This document shows, piece after piece, positions 29,300-39,100 of a stretch of 64,000 nt of DNA. The DNA lies in contig JAQWTJ010000038.1 in assembly GCA_029242765.1 (NCBI GenBank), positions 1 through 64,000 on the forward strand. Direction: 5' to 3'. Under the pieces are notes generated by a model. It searched no databases. It saw only the letters and a program-made list of their open reading frames with translations, and was not told the origin of the DNA. Source of the stretch: Flavobacteriales bacterium. GTDB taxonomy: Bacteria; Bacteroidota; Bacteroidia; Flavobacteriales_D; Sanyastnellaceae. The translations under genes and the position numbers were made by a program. Numbering within the stretch: the first letter of the stretch is position 1; every line of letters starts with the position of its first letter.

Positions 29300-30298
29300 T
29301 CAGTCTTCGAGCAAGTCGTACAATTGATCGAGCTTGGGCGCGAGGATGACCTCGATTCGGCGGTTGCGATCACGCGCCTCGGGATCGGCACTCACAGGAT
29401 GAAACTCACTGCGGCCCGATGCGCTTAGAAGCGTAGGGCTGATTGAGCTGTTGTTGGTGAGGATTTCTACGACAGCCGTTGCGCGCAATACACTCAACTC
29501 CCAGTTGTTCTTCGGCGAAACCGTGGAGGCGAAGGCGACGTCATCGGTGTGCCCCTCAACCACGACTTCAAAGTCGGTTTCTGATTCGATGGCGTGGGCC
29601 AGGTCAACCAGGGCCTGGCGACCTTCGATGTCGACTTGGGTGGACCCGGAGGGGAAGAGCAATTTAGCCGCCAAACTCACGTACACCTTGCCGTCGCGTT
29701 CTTCCACGCTCAGCCCTTTGTCGCGGAAACCAAACAAGGCACCGGCCAAGCGTTCTTTCAGCAGGCGACTTGCCCGGCTTTGCGCATCGACAAGGGCTTG
29801 CAGTTCGTTGACGCGCACTTCGCGCTGGCGCAAATCGCGTTCGAGTCGAAACAGCGAGTCCTCCTGAATTTGTAGCGCTTCGCGCATGGATTGCAGCTCG
29901 ACGAGCAGGGTGCGGTTCTCTTCAGAAACCTCGGACCGCAGGCGGTCACTGCGCTGGGTTAGCAGCTCGTTCAATTCATTCAGTTTGTCGTATTGGCTGC
30001 GCAGCCGGCGAAGCGAAGTTCCCATCGAGGTGGTGTCCATCACCAAATTGCCCATCCGCTTTTCCAAGGATTGAATCTGTGAGGATTGCTCTTCGTCTCT
30101 CAGAGCCAATTCTTGGTTCCGCTTGGCCAGGTCTTCGTTTTCGACGATTAGGCCGTCATGACCGGACCGCAATTCGTCGTACTGCCGGGCGGTGACGCAG
30201 CCCGTGAGGGCGGCGGCCAGGGAGACGGCGGCCAGAAAAAGGACGGCAGCCGATGCGCCGGCGCGGGCGGCTGAGGGGGTGGAGTGACGCTGAATCAT
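29300..30298 (-). CDS. OmpA-family (MotB-like) coiled-coil envelope protein
   Basis: Lipobox-like LTGCVTA, long coiled coil, OmpA domain (VVVEGHTDDVAFASTVSPKNNWELSVLRATAVVEIL...SGRSEFHPVSADPEARDRNRRIEVIL). Confidence 0.9.
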   Translation of the reverse strand: MIQRHSTPSAARAGASAAVLFLAAVSLAAALTGCVTARQYDELRSGHDGLIVENEDLAKRNQELALRDEEQSSQIQSLEKRMGNLVMDTTSMGTSLRRLRSQYDKLNELNELLTQRSDRLRSEVSEENRTLLVELQSMREALQIQEDSLFRLERDLRQREVRVNELQALVDAQSRASRLLKERLAGALFGFRDKGLSVEERDGKVYVSLAAKLLFPSGSTQVDIEGRQALVDLAHAIESETDFEVVVEGHTDDVAFASTVSPKNNWELSVLRATAVVEILTNNSSISPTLLSASGRSEFHPVSADPEARDRNRRIEVILAPKLDQLYDLLED

Positions 30299-31746
30299 AG
30301 TCCGATGCAGATGTTTTGTTGTTCGGTAAAGAAACGCATGGATTCGAAGCCGCCCTCACGGCCCACACCACTGCTGCGTGTCCCTCCGAAGGGCGTTCGT
30401 AAATCACGCACGAGCCAGCAATTGAGCCAGACCATACCGGTATCGAGAGCCGCAGCGACGCGATGCGCGCGCTTCAGATCGGCGGTCCAGACCGACGCGG
30501 CAAGGCCATATTGACCGTCGTTGGCCAGTGCGATGGCATCGGCTTCAGCACGAAATGGCTGCAGCGTTGCGACCGGGCCGAAGATCTCTTCTTGGTTGGT
30601 GCGACAACCGGGCCCCAGGCCCTCGATTAAGGTGGGCTGCACGAAGAAGCCTCCTGCAATTCGATCTTCGGTTGGCACGTGGGCCTGCCCGCCACAAAGC
30701 ACACGGCCGCCCTCCTGGCGCGCCATCTCGATGGCGGCCAATATTTTGTCGCGATGCCCTTCTGAAACGACTGCCCCCATGCGCGTTCCGGACTCGAGCG
30801 GGTCGCCGATTTTCATGGCCTCCACCTTTGCAACGAGTCGCTCTTTGAACGCATCGTAAACCTCTTCGGCCACCAAAATGCGAGAACCACAGAGGCAGAT
30901 TTGGCCCTGATTGGCAAAAGCCGCTCGCGCGGCCCCGGAAACTGCAGCGTCGAGGTCGGCATCACCGAAAATCACCGTTGCGTTTTTCCCACCGAGCTCA
31001 AGTGAGGTTTTCTTGAAAGTGGCTCCAGCACGCGCTGCAATTCGCGCCCCTGTTGCCGTGCCGCCCGTGAATGAAATCGCCTTCACATCCGGATGATCAA
31101 CCAAGGCCTCGCCCGCCTCCGGCCCCAACCCATGAACCACATTGAACACCCCGTCGGGCACTCCAGCCTGGCGGAAGTATTTCGAAAAAAGGTAGGCCGT
31201 CATCGGCGTCACCTCGCTGGGTTTGGCCACTACACAATTGCCTGCCGCAAGCGCCGGGGCAATCTTCCACGTCAACAAGTACAAAGGCAGATTCCACGGC
31301 GAAATGCAGCCCACCACGCCCAGCGGTTTGCGCAAGGTGTAATGCACTGTACCGTCGCCCATGGCGTGCGAAGAGCTTGAAAAATGTTCGCAAGCCGAGG
31401 CGTAAAACCGCATGTTTTGCTCAGCGCGCGGAATGTCCACAGCGCTAGCCAAAGCAACGGGTTTACCGTTGTCGCGTGCTTCAGCCTCAGCCAAAGTCGC
31501 GGCATTCGCCTCGATCAAATCGGCTACGCGCATCATCGCAGCACGCCGATCGGCCGGCTCCCAGGCCCGCCATTCATCAAAAGCTGCCGAAGCCGCCTGC
31601 ACGGCGGCCTGCACATCTGCGGCTCCAGAACGCGGAATCCTACTGTAAACACGGCCTGTTGCAGGCTCCACATTGTCCACCCATTCCCCCGATGAGGGGG
31701 GCTGAAATGCCCCCCCAATCAAATTCAACAAATCTCTTTGTGCCAT
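30295..31746 (-). CDS. Aldehyde dehydrogenase family protein
   Basis: SLELGGKNATVIFGDADLDAAVSGAARAAFANQGQICLCGSRILV; the upstream 42 aa in the ORF track are antisense tRNA translation. Confidence 0.95.
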   Translation of the reverse strand: MAQRDLLNLIGGAFQPPSSGEWVDNVEPATGRVYSRIPRSGAADVQAAVQAASAAFDEWRAWEPADRRAAMMRVADLIEANAATLAEAEARDNGKPVALASAVDIPRAEQNMRFYASACEHFSSSSHAMGDGTVHYTLRKPLGVVGCISPWNLPLYLLTWKIAPALAAGNCVVAKPSEVTPMTAYLFSKYFRQAGVPDGVFNVVHGLGPEAGEALVDHPDVKAISFTGGTATGARIAARAGATFKKTSLELGGKNATVIFGDADLDAAVSGAARAAFANQGQICLCGSRILVAEEVYDAFKERLVAKVEAMKIGDPLESGTRMGAVVSEGHRDKILAAIEMARQEGGRVLCGGQAHVPTEDRIAGGFFVQPTLIEGLGPGCRTNQEEIFGPVATLQPFRAEADAIALANDGQYGLAASVWTADLKRAHRVAAALDTGMVWLNCWLVRDLRTPFGGTRSSGVGREGGFESMRFFTEQQNICIGL

Positions 31747-31772
31747 TGGGCAAAGAACGTAAATCCTTGTTG

Positions 31773-31780
31773 TACTTTTG
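31773..31780 (+). promoter_or_regulatory. Candidate -7 box TACTTTTG upstream of tRNA-Gln
   Basis: Exact TAnnTTTG match 17 bp before the tRNA. Confidence 0.45.
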
Positions 31781-31797
31781 CCGTCCGCTGTCGCGGA

Positions 31798-31871
31798 TGC
31801 CCTATGGTGTAAAGGTAGCACACCGGTTTTTGGTACCGATAGTCCAGGTTCGAATCCTGGTAGGGCAACCA
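31798..31871 (+). tRNA. tRNA-Gln (anticodon TTG), CCA encoded
   Basis: TGCCCTA/TAGGGCA acceptor, loop TTTTGGT, GGTTCGAATCC T-arm, A-CCA. One C-A mismatch in the anticodon stem. Confidence 0.93.
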
Positions 31872-31906
31872 CACAGCCAAAGCGACTTCAACTCGCCCTC
31901 TTTTGT

Positions 31907-33058
31907 TTATTCGCCTCCTCCCAACAGCTGCTCCACGGCAGCTTCCAGCGCGACGATGCGCACGAGCAAACTGTCGTTGGCTGTCCACAGGCTGTCGTTG
32001 CTAACGCTCAAGGCGTCGATCGCGTTTAGCACGACCACTCCGCCGGCGGTCACCCCGCCCGAGACTTCAAGTGACCCATCGTCATGGACGACCAATGCAT
32101 TGCTCACATCGTCGATCCCGACCCCATTGCCTACCACAAAAAGTGAGCCAGAGGTAAGGGGGACATTGTACTTGCCCACCACCGTTTGGTAGGGGACGTC
32201 AGCTACGGTGTAGTATCCTGCAGCGCTAGATGCGTAGGCGGTGGCGTCGGTTTGATAGCCCTCAGCGTGCGAGGCAAATCCGCTCGCTACGGTGGTGTGG
32301 CCTTCAGAGTGGGAGGCGTCGGCTGTGGCTGAAGTGCCCTCGCCTTCGGCGTGTGAACAGGTGGCTGATGACAAGGTGTTGCGGCCTTCACTGTGCGAGA
32401 AGTAGCCTATGGCTTCCGTGTTGTAACCCTCGGCGTGTGCCGAACTTTGTGTGGCGCTTGTGGCGTACCCTTCGGCGTGGCTGTAGTTGCCTTCGGCCTT
32501 GGACCCGTAACCCTCAGCGTGTGCTGTGGTGGCCGTTGCGTCGGTGAACATGCCCTCGGCGTGTGAGGCTGTGCCCGAGGCTTCGGTGTTTTCGCCTGAG
32601 GATGACGAACAGGTGCCCGAGGCGATCGTGCCTCTGTTTTGCGCGTGCGAGTAGGCGCCGCCAGCTTCCGTCCCGCTTCCCGAGGCGTGTCCATAAGATC
32701 CCAATGCAACAGAACCTGCTCCTTGGGCGAATTCACCTGACACCCGCATATCGCCTTCAACCCACGTAGCCGTGTAGACGTTGATGCCCAAGGTGTACGT
32801 TGAATCTTGGATGGCCGACAATCCCAAGTTGATGCGGGCTGAGTCGGCGTCGGCCGCACCGGTGCCGCCGTTTTCAATTTCGATTACGCCGGTTACCTGG
32901 TAGTAGCTGCCGTAAACGCCAAGCATTTCTAAGATGTCGGTTGACCCGATGAGTTCATTGCCGTCCGCGTCCGGATTCCAAGGGAATTGGCCTGAGGCAG
33001 AGGGACAGATAAAGAGTACGAGCAAAGCGAGCACGACGGGAGTGCGGAGTGATTTCAT
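31907..33058 (-). CDS. Secreted SHAEG-repeat (YadA-head-like) protein with C-terminal coiled coil
   Basis: Signal MKSLRTPVVLALLVLFICPSASG; about 12 repeats of ~14 aa (SHAEGYGSKAEGNYSHAEGYATSATQSSAHAEG...); C-terminal heptads VLNAIDALSVSNDSLWTANDSLLVRIVALEAAVEQLL. Confidence 0.85.
   Translation of the reverse strand: MKSLRTPVVLALLVLFICPSASGQFPWNPDADGNELIGSTDILEMLGVYGSYYQVTGVIEIENGGTGAADADSARINLGLSAIQDSTYTLGINVYTATWVEGDMRVSGEFAQGAGSVALGSYGHASGSGTEAGGAYSHAQNRGTIASGTCSSSSGENTEASGTASHAEGMFTDATATTAHAEGYGSKAEGNYSHAEGYATSATQSSAHAEGYNTEAIGYFSHSEGRNTLSSATCSHAEGEGTSATADASHSEGHTTVASGFASHAEGYQTDATAYASSAAGYYTVADVPYQTVVGKYNVPLTSGSLFVVGNGVGIDDVSNALVVHDDGSLEVSGGVTAGGVVVLNAIDALSVSNDSLWTANDSLLVRIVALEAAVEQLLGGGE
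32190..32700 (-). repeat. ~42-bp periodic coding repeats (SHAEG)
   Basis: Recurrent 'ccttcggcgtg/ccctcggcgtg' units at roughly 42-bp spacing. Confidence 0.75.
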
Positions 33059-33116
33059 GGTGAAGTGAAAGGTACAACGGGATGGATAAAGGGTTTGCTC
33101 TGTGCGGTTTAGTATA

Positions 33117-36100
33117 TTATTTCTGTATGACAAGTCTTTTTGTGATTTGATGCCCAGCGCCGCTGACGCGAACTTGATAAACGCCCGAAGGCAAGTCCTC
33201 GACCCAGATGTCGAGCAAATAGGTGTGGCCGGGTTCGGCCGACCCGCTGTACAGAGCTTCTGTACTGCGTCCGTCCATGCCTATCAGGTCGATGTTGACG
33301 CGCATGAGACGGTCGACTTCGAATCCGATGCGCGTGGTGCTGGATGCGGGGTTCGGGCTGAGTGAGGCCATGCGCACGGGCACGGTTTGCCCGTCGGAAA
33401 GTTCGGAATTGTCAGCCGTTGAGAAGCCAGCGTCGGGCTCCACGGGCGCTACACCTGCGTCCTCGCAGTCGCCGCCGTTGACTTCCACGCTGTGTTCAAA
33501 CGCAGCCACATTGCCAGAGCAATCTGTTGCCGTGTGCGTGTAACTCACTGTGTAGGGGAGCGCGCAATCCAACTCACCGAACAAGTCACCGCTGCCGTTG
33601 ATCGGCTCACCGTCAAATGTGCCCTCGTAGAAGAACCATCCGCTGTAGCCGTAGGCGTCGTTCATATTGTTGGCAGCAACGCCCACTTGGAATCCATAGA
33701 ATAAGTTGGCCGGTTGATGGCTAAGCGTCATCTCACTACCGGCATATTCGCCCCATCCGCTCAGCGTTCCGCTGCTCAAAATCCAGTACATCCAGTCTTC
33801 ATGTAAATCGGGTAAATCCTCGCAGTCTTGCTTGAAGTCCGTCTCGAAAGGCTGGGTGTCCCAAGCATTCCAATCCATTCCGCCGGTGAGTAAGACCTCG
33901 ATATCGAAGCCCGCTGCCGGGTTTTCTAGGCTGGCCACAGTTTGCGTAATCGTCCATGATCCGTCGGCCATTTGGCTGACTATGCCTTCGCCCACGCTCA
34001 CATAAAATTCATCGCCGGCGAAGTTGAACATCCGCATGTCGTGCGGGTCGTAGCCGGTGCAGGTCATGCCGCCTTCCCACGCTTCGGGCGTTGCAGTAGC
34101 GCAGAATTGGGTGACGCTGTCGTTCGGGGCAAATCCACCTTCAAAGCTTGCACTCCAGGCCAATTCCACCTCGCCTCCGCAACCGTCTTCAGCTGCCGTT
34201 TCACAGAACCCAGGGAACTCAGGGGTCTCTCCCGTATAGTCTTCGCCACAGTAGGTTGTCAACGCGCCATCAGCCAGATCACAGGTCGACGTCCACGCAG
34301 GCGCTGTCGTGTCGTTGACCGTGATGGTGACGGTTTGCACTGCGGAGTTGCCACAGCCGTCCGTCGCCGAGAAGCCATACGCCACGACGCTATTGCCACA
34401 ACCGTCTGATGACAAGGTGTCGATCCAGGCCGCCAGCACAGGCTCGGCATCGCATCCGTCTGTGGCCGTGGCCACAAGCTGTGGCACATCAGCCGCACAG
34501 ACCACGCTCATATCTCCGAAATTCAGGCTCAACTCAGGCGCCGTTATATCCTCCACGCTCAGCACTTGTGTCCAGTCGCTTGTGTTTCCGGCGCAGTCGC
34601 TCGCTTGCCAAACACGCGTCACCGTCCAGCTCTGCGGGCAATCGCCCTCGGAACTCGTCTCGCCTACAAATTCAATCGTTACCGCCCCGCTGCAATTGTC
34701 TGTTGCTTCCAAAGCCTCCAAACCAGCGGGTTCGGGCACCTCGTCGCAAGCCACCACCGCATCGGCGGGTCCGCTTATAAACTGAGGCGCAACTTCGTCC
34801 GTCACCTCGATCAATTGCACATGCGTCACCGCATTGGCCGAACAATCTTCAGCCGTCCAAACACGCGTGATTGTGAACTCGCTTGGGCAATCTCCAAGGC
34901 CGCTGGTGTCGGCAGAAAAGCTCACAGCCACCGCTCCGGAACACGCATCGGAAGCAGTCAACACCTCCACCACAGGCACCGCGTCACAGCTTACCGTTAA
35001 GTCCTCGGGCAAGCCCTCCACAAAGGCGGGTCCCACCGTATCCACCACGTTAATCGTTTGGGAGGCGCTGGCTGTATTGCCACAATTATCTTCAGCCGTC
35101 CACGTCCGCACCACGGTCATCACACCATCGCAGGATCCCGGCTCTACAGCGTCGGTGTACTCGACCTCAACATTGCCATCGCACAGGTCTTCAGCCGCAG
35201 CCTCCCCCGTGAATTCTGGCGCAACATCATCTCCGCACTGCAATGTCAAATCGGTCGGAACTTCTGTAAATACTGGAGCAGTCGTGTCAATCAATGTGAT
35301 GTTCTGTATCATCTCAGTGCTGTTTCCACAACCGTCGGTGGCGGTGTACGTCACCAAGTAAGAGGCCACGCACGAACCGCTGAACGGCATCAGGTCGTCC
35401 ATCACAATATCCACTTCTCCACCGCAGGGGTCGTAGGCCGTCACGTACACGGCACTTTCGTCCCACAATTCGCATGACAATTCTATTTCCATGGCGCCCT
35501 CAAATACAGGGGCACTGTCGTCAATTACATTCACGACTTGCTCGTGCTGCACGGCATTGCCGGCGCAGTCGATAGCACTCCAAGAGCGCGTAATTACCTC
35601 CGTGTCGCCGCAGTCTCCTGGGGTGGACCATTGGTAGAATACAATTTCTGCAGTGGGGTCGCAGAGCTCGAAGATGGCCATTTCGGCCGGTTCGGGGATG
35701 GACAAGCAGCTCACCGTTGTATCGGCTGGCAGGGCCGTAGTGAACACCGGCGCCACCGTGTCGATCACCGTCACAACTTGCGCGTGCGAAATCCCATTTC
35801 CACATGCATCGCTCACCATCCAGCTGCGCAACAGCGTGTACTCGCCGGCGCACTCGCCGCCTATGGTCTCTTCATCAAAGAGCACTTCAATGTCCGCATC
35901 GCAGCCGTCCACAGCCTCTAAAATGTCAGCTGCAGGCACGCTGCCGCAAGCCACGGTAGTATCTGCAGGCAGCGTCTCGATTTCAACCGTCCAAACGGGG
36001 GCAATCGTGTCGCTTACACTGACCAGTTGTGCGCAGGAGATGCTTGTAAAATTGTCACACATATCCATTGCCGTGGCAGTGAACGTCCGGATGAAGCTGT

Positions 36101-39100
36101 AGCTACCGGCGCAGTCAGCACTGACCAATTCGTCGTAATAGCTGTAGCTTGTTTCAAGGTCCTCGTCGCAGTTGTCGCTATAAATCACCAGCGCCTCACC
36201 AAGGGTTGCCACGGTAGTATCTGCAAAACAATTCGCATCGGCATAGAGCGCCAAATCGTCGGGGCAGACCAGCGTAATTATAGGTGCCACCGTGTCGATT
36301 ACGTTGATGATTTGTGTGTAGTGGCTTGAATTACCGCAGTTGTCATAGGCGTCGTACTCACGCAACCATGTGCCAGCGCACGAGGCGCTCACAGGGTAGG
36401 CTGCGGTGATGACAATCTGCACATTGCTATCGCAGCCGTCGCTTGCGGTCAAGGCGTAGACACTGTCCGGGCTGAAAATGTCGCAGGCCACAAAGGTGTT
36501 GAACTCGCCTTCAAAGACGGGCGCCGTGATGTCTAGAGCGGTGATGGTCTGCACGCAGCTGACCGTGTCACCGAGGTTGCCACAGCCGTCCACCGACGTG
36601 GCGTAGAAGGTGCGTTCGAAGGTGAAGCTGCCCTGGTCGCCGCCGTCCTCGCCCTCACAGAGCATGGTCGAATCACTGTCTTGGTACCACCATGAAGTGC
36701 CCGTTGCTGGGTCGCAGGCATCCAATGCGCTCACAGCCGGCGAGCCGAGGGCGTCGTAGCTCAAGTCGGCGCTGCAATTTGCGTCGAGTGAAACCGTCGT
36801 GTCCGGTGGGCAAACCACTGAAGTCACAGGCCCTGTTATATCGATTACCGTGATGGTCATATCACAGCTGGTCGTGTCAGTGTTTCCGCAATGGTCTGTG
36901 GCCACCGCTGTAAACGTGCGCACCAAGGTGTACTCGCCAATGCATCCAGGCAACGGCAATCCGTCTTCGAATGTGATTTCAATCGCCGGCTCATCGACCC
37001 CGCAATTGTCCGTAGCTGAGACTTCGGCCCAACCCAGAAGGTCCACACTGAGGTCGGTCATGCAGTCGGCATCGACCACCAGCACCGTGTCGGCAAGGCA
37101 TTCGATGGACACCACAGGGGGCGTCTCGTCATAGAGTTCAAGGTATTGTTCGAAAGACCCTGCGTTTCCACAGTCATCAGTGAAAGTGTACTCGCGCAAT
37201 ACGAGTCCAAAGGGCTGCACGCATCCGCCAGAAAACGGCGTATCCGTCCAAATCAAGTCCACTTCACCACCGCAGCCGTCCTCGACGGAAATCAAAGCGG
37301 GTGCGCTGTTGTCGCTTGTGTATTCCTCGCAAGCCAGGGTATACGGAGTCACCCCGTCAACAACATACGGTGCGTTGAGGTCCACGACGGTCACGGTCTG
37401 TTGCACGGGCAAGGTGTTGCCGCAGTCGTCCACAAAGGTGTAGGTTCGGTCGACTTTGAAGCTGCCCGCACACTCTACGGCGTAGACGCTGTCCTCGACC
37501 CAGCTGAAGGCCACGTCCGAGTCGGTGTTGTCCGAGGCGGTCCATTCCGTGTACGCCGTGCTAGGATCGTATACTTCGCAGGTCACCACCGAGTCGGTCA
37601 AGGTCGCCACAGGGGCCACCGTATCTAACAGGTTCACCAGCTGATCGCACGAGCTGCTGTTGCCACATTCGTCCGTTACGGTGAAGGTCCGCGTGAAGGT
37701 CAAAGTGCCTTCGGGTGTAAGGTCGTCTCCATCGCAGGCCACCACAAAGTCGCTGTCGATATGGTCGATGACCAAGGCTTCGAGTCCGGCACAATTATCA
37801 CTCACCTCCGGCATACCCAAGGCCACCGTTGTTGTGTCATCGTTGGGGTTCTCGTCGAGATAAATTTCAATGTCGGCCGGGCATTCAATGCCAGGGGCCG
37901 TCGTGTCGATTAGCACCACTTCTTGGTCGAAGGTTGCGCTGTTTCCGCAGTCGTCAGTGATGGTCCAGCTGCGCATCCATGTGCCGGGGCATGACCCTGT
38001 GCCCTCGACGGCTACCGCAGAAACGCTGACCGCCACGTCGTCGTCGCAGCTGTCACCGAAATCCAATGCAACCAAGCTTGGATCCGTCGGATCGTAGAGC
38101 AGTTCACAAGAAACCGTCACCGAGCTGTCTGCATCGATGAACACCGGTGCCGTTTGGTCGAGCACTTCGACGGTCTGCACACATGTAATGGTATCGCCCA
38201 CGTTGCCACAGTCGTCCATAGCATACGCGTAAAACGTCCGCTCAAAAGTGTAGCTTCCTTGGGTCTGGGCGTCGTCCCCGGTGCACGAATATGCAGCCGG
38301 TCCGTCGATGTGGAAAAGGGACACGTCCGGCGCGCTGTCGCAGCCGTCTTCGGCCGCTCCTGAAGCGTCGCCTAATGCGTCCAGGCTCAAGTTCACCTCG
38401 CAAGCAGCATCGAGCACCACGGTCGTGTCAACCGGGCAGTCGATGGACACCATCTCGGGGGCTGTCACGTCCAAGACTGTGATGAGCACGGAGCAGGTTT
38501 CAGTCGCTGTATTGCCGCAGTGATCAAGCGATGAGGCCGTCCAAGTGCGCGTCACTTCAAAGGATCCCTCCCCGGTTTCACAAAGCCAATTGGGTTCAGA
38601 ATCCACCACATCCACCTCCAGAGAGGGGGCCGCGTCGCAATTGTCGCTCACGCTGACTTGCACAGGCGCCAGCGCGGATTCACTCCAGTCCGCCTCGCAA
38701 AATGCATCGAGAAGTACGGTCGTATCGGGTGGGCACACCAACGAAATCTCAGGTGAAACACTATCGATCAGTGCTATGAATTGGCTCTCGAGCGCGGTGT
38801 TGCCACAGGCGTCCACCACGGTGTACACCACGTTGAAAGTGGGAGCGGGCGTTACGCAGCCACCGGACATGCCGTAGCACGTGGCGTAGGCCGTGTCAAT
38901 CACGCAGTTGTCGGCGTAAGTCAGGATGCCGTACTCGACGAGTTGGTCGATATCGCAGACCCATTGGTCGCAGGCTAGTTCGGCTTCCACATCGCTCAAA
39001 CCAATACTAGGGGCGATGATGTCCTGTACATACAAATACTGTGTTCCGCTGGCTTCGCTGACGTTGCCGCACGAGTCGGAGACAGTCACGGTCCAAACGC

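Noticed and set aside
31747-31872. N-terminal extension of the aldehyde dehydrogenase ORF (MVALPGFEPGLSVPKTGVLPLHHRASA)
   Set aside because: It is the antisense translation of tRNA-Gln; the GFEPG...TGVLPLHH string is a classic tRNA-antisense artefact. Start reassigned to 31746.
32190-32700. CRISPR-like regularly spaced repeats
   Set aside because: Period and degeneracy match ~14-aa SHAEG coding repeats in frame; no conserved direct repeat with unique spacers and no cas genes.
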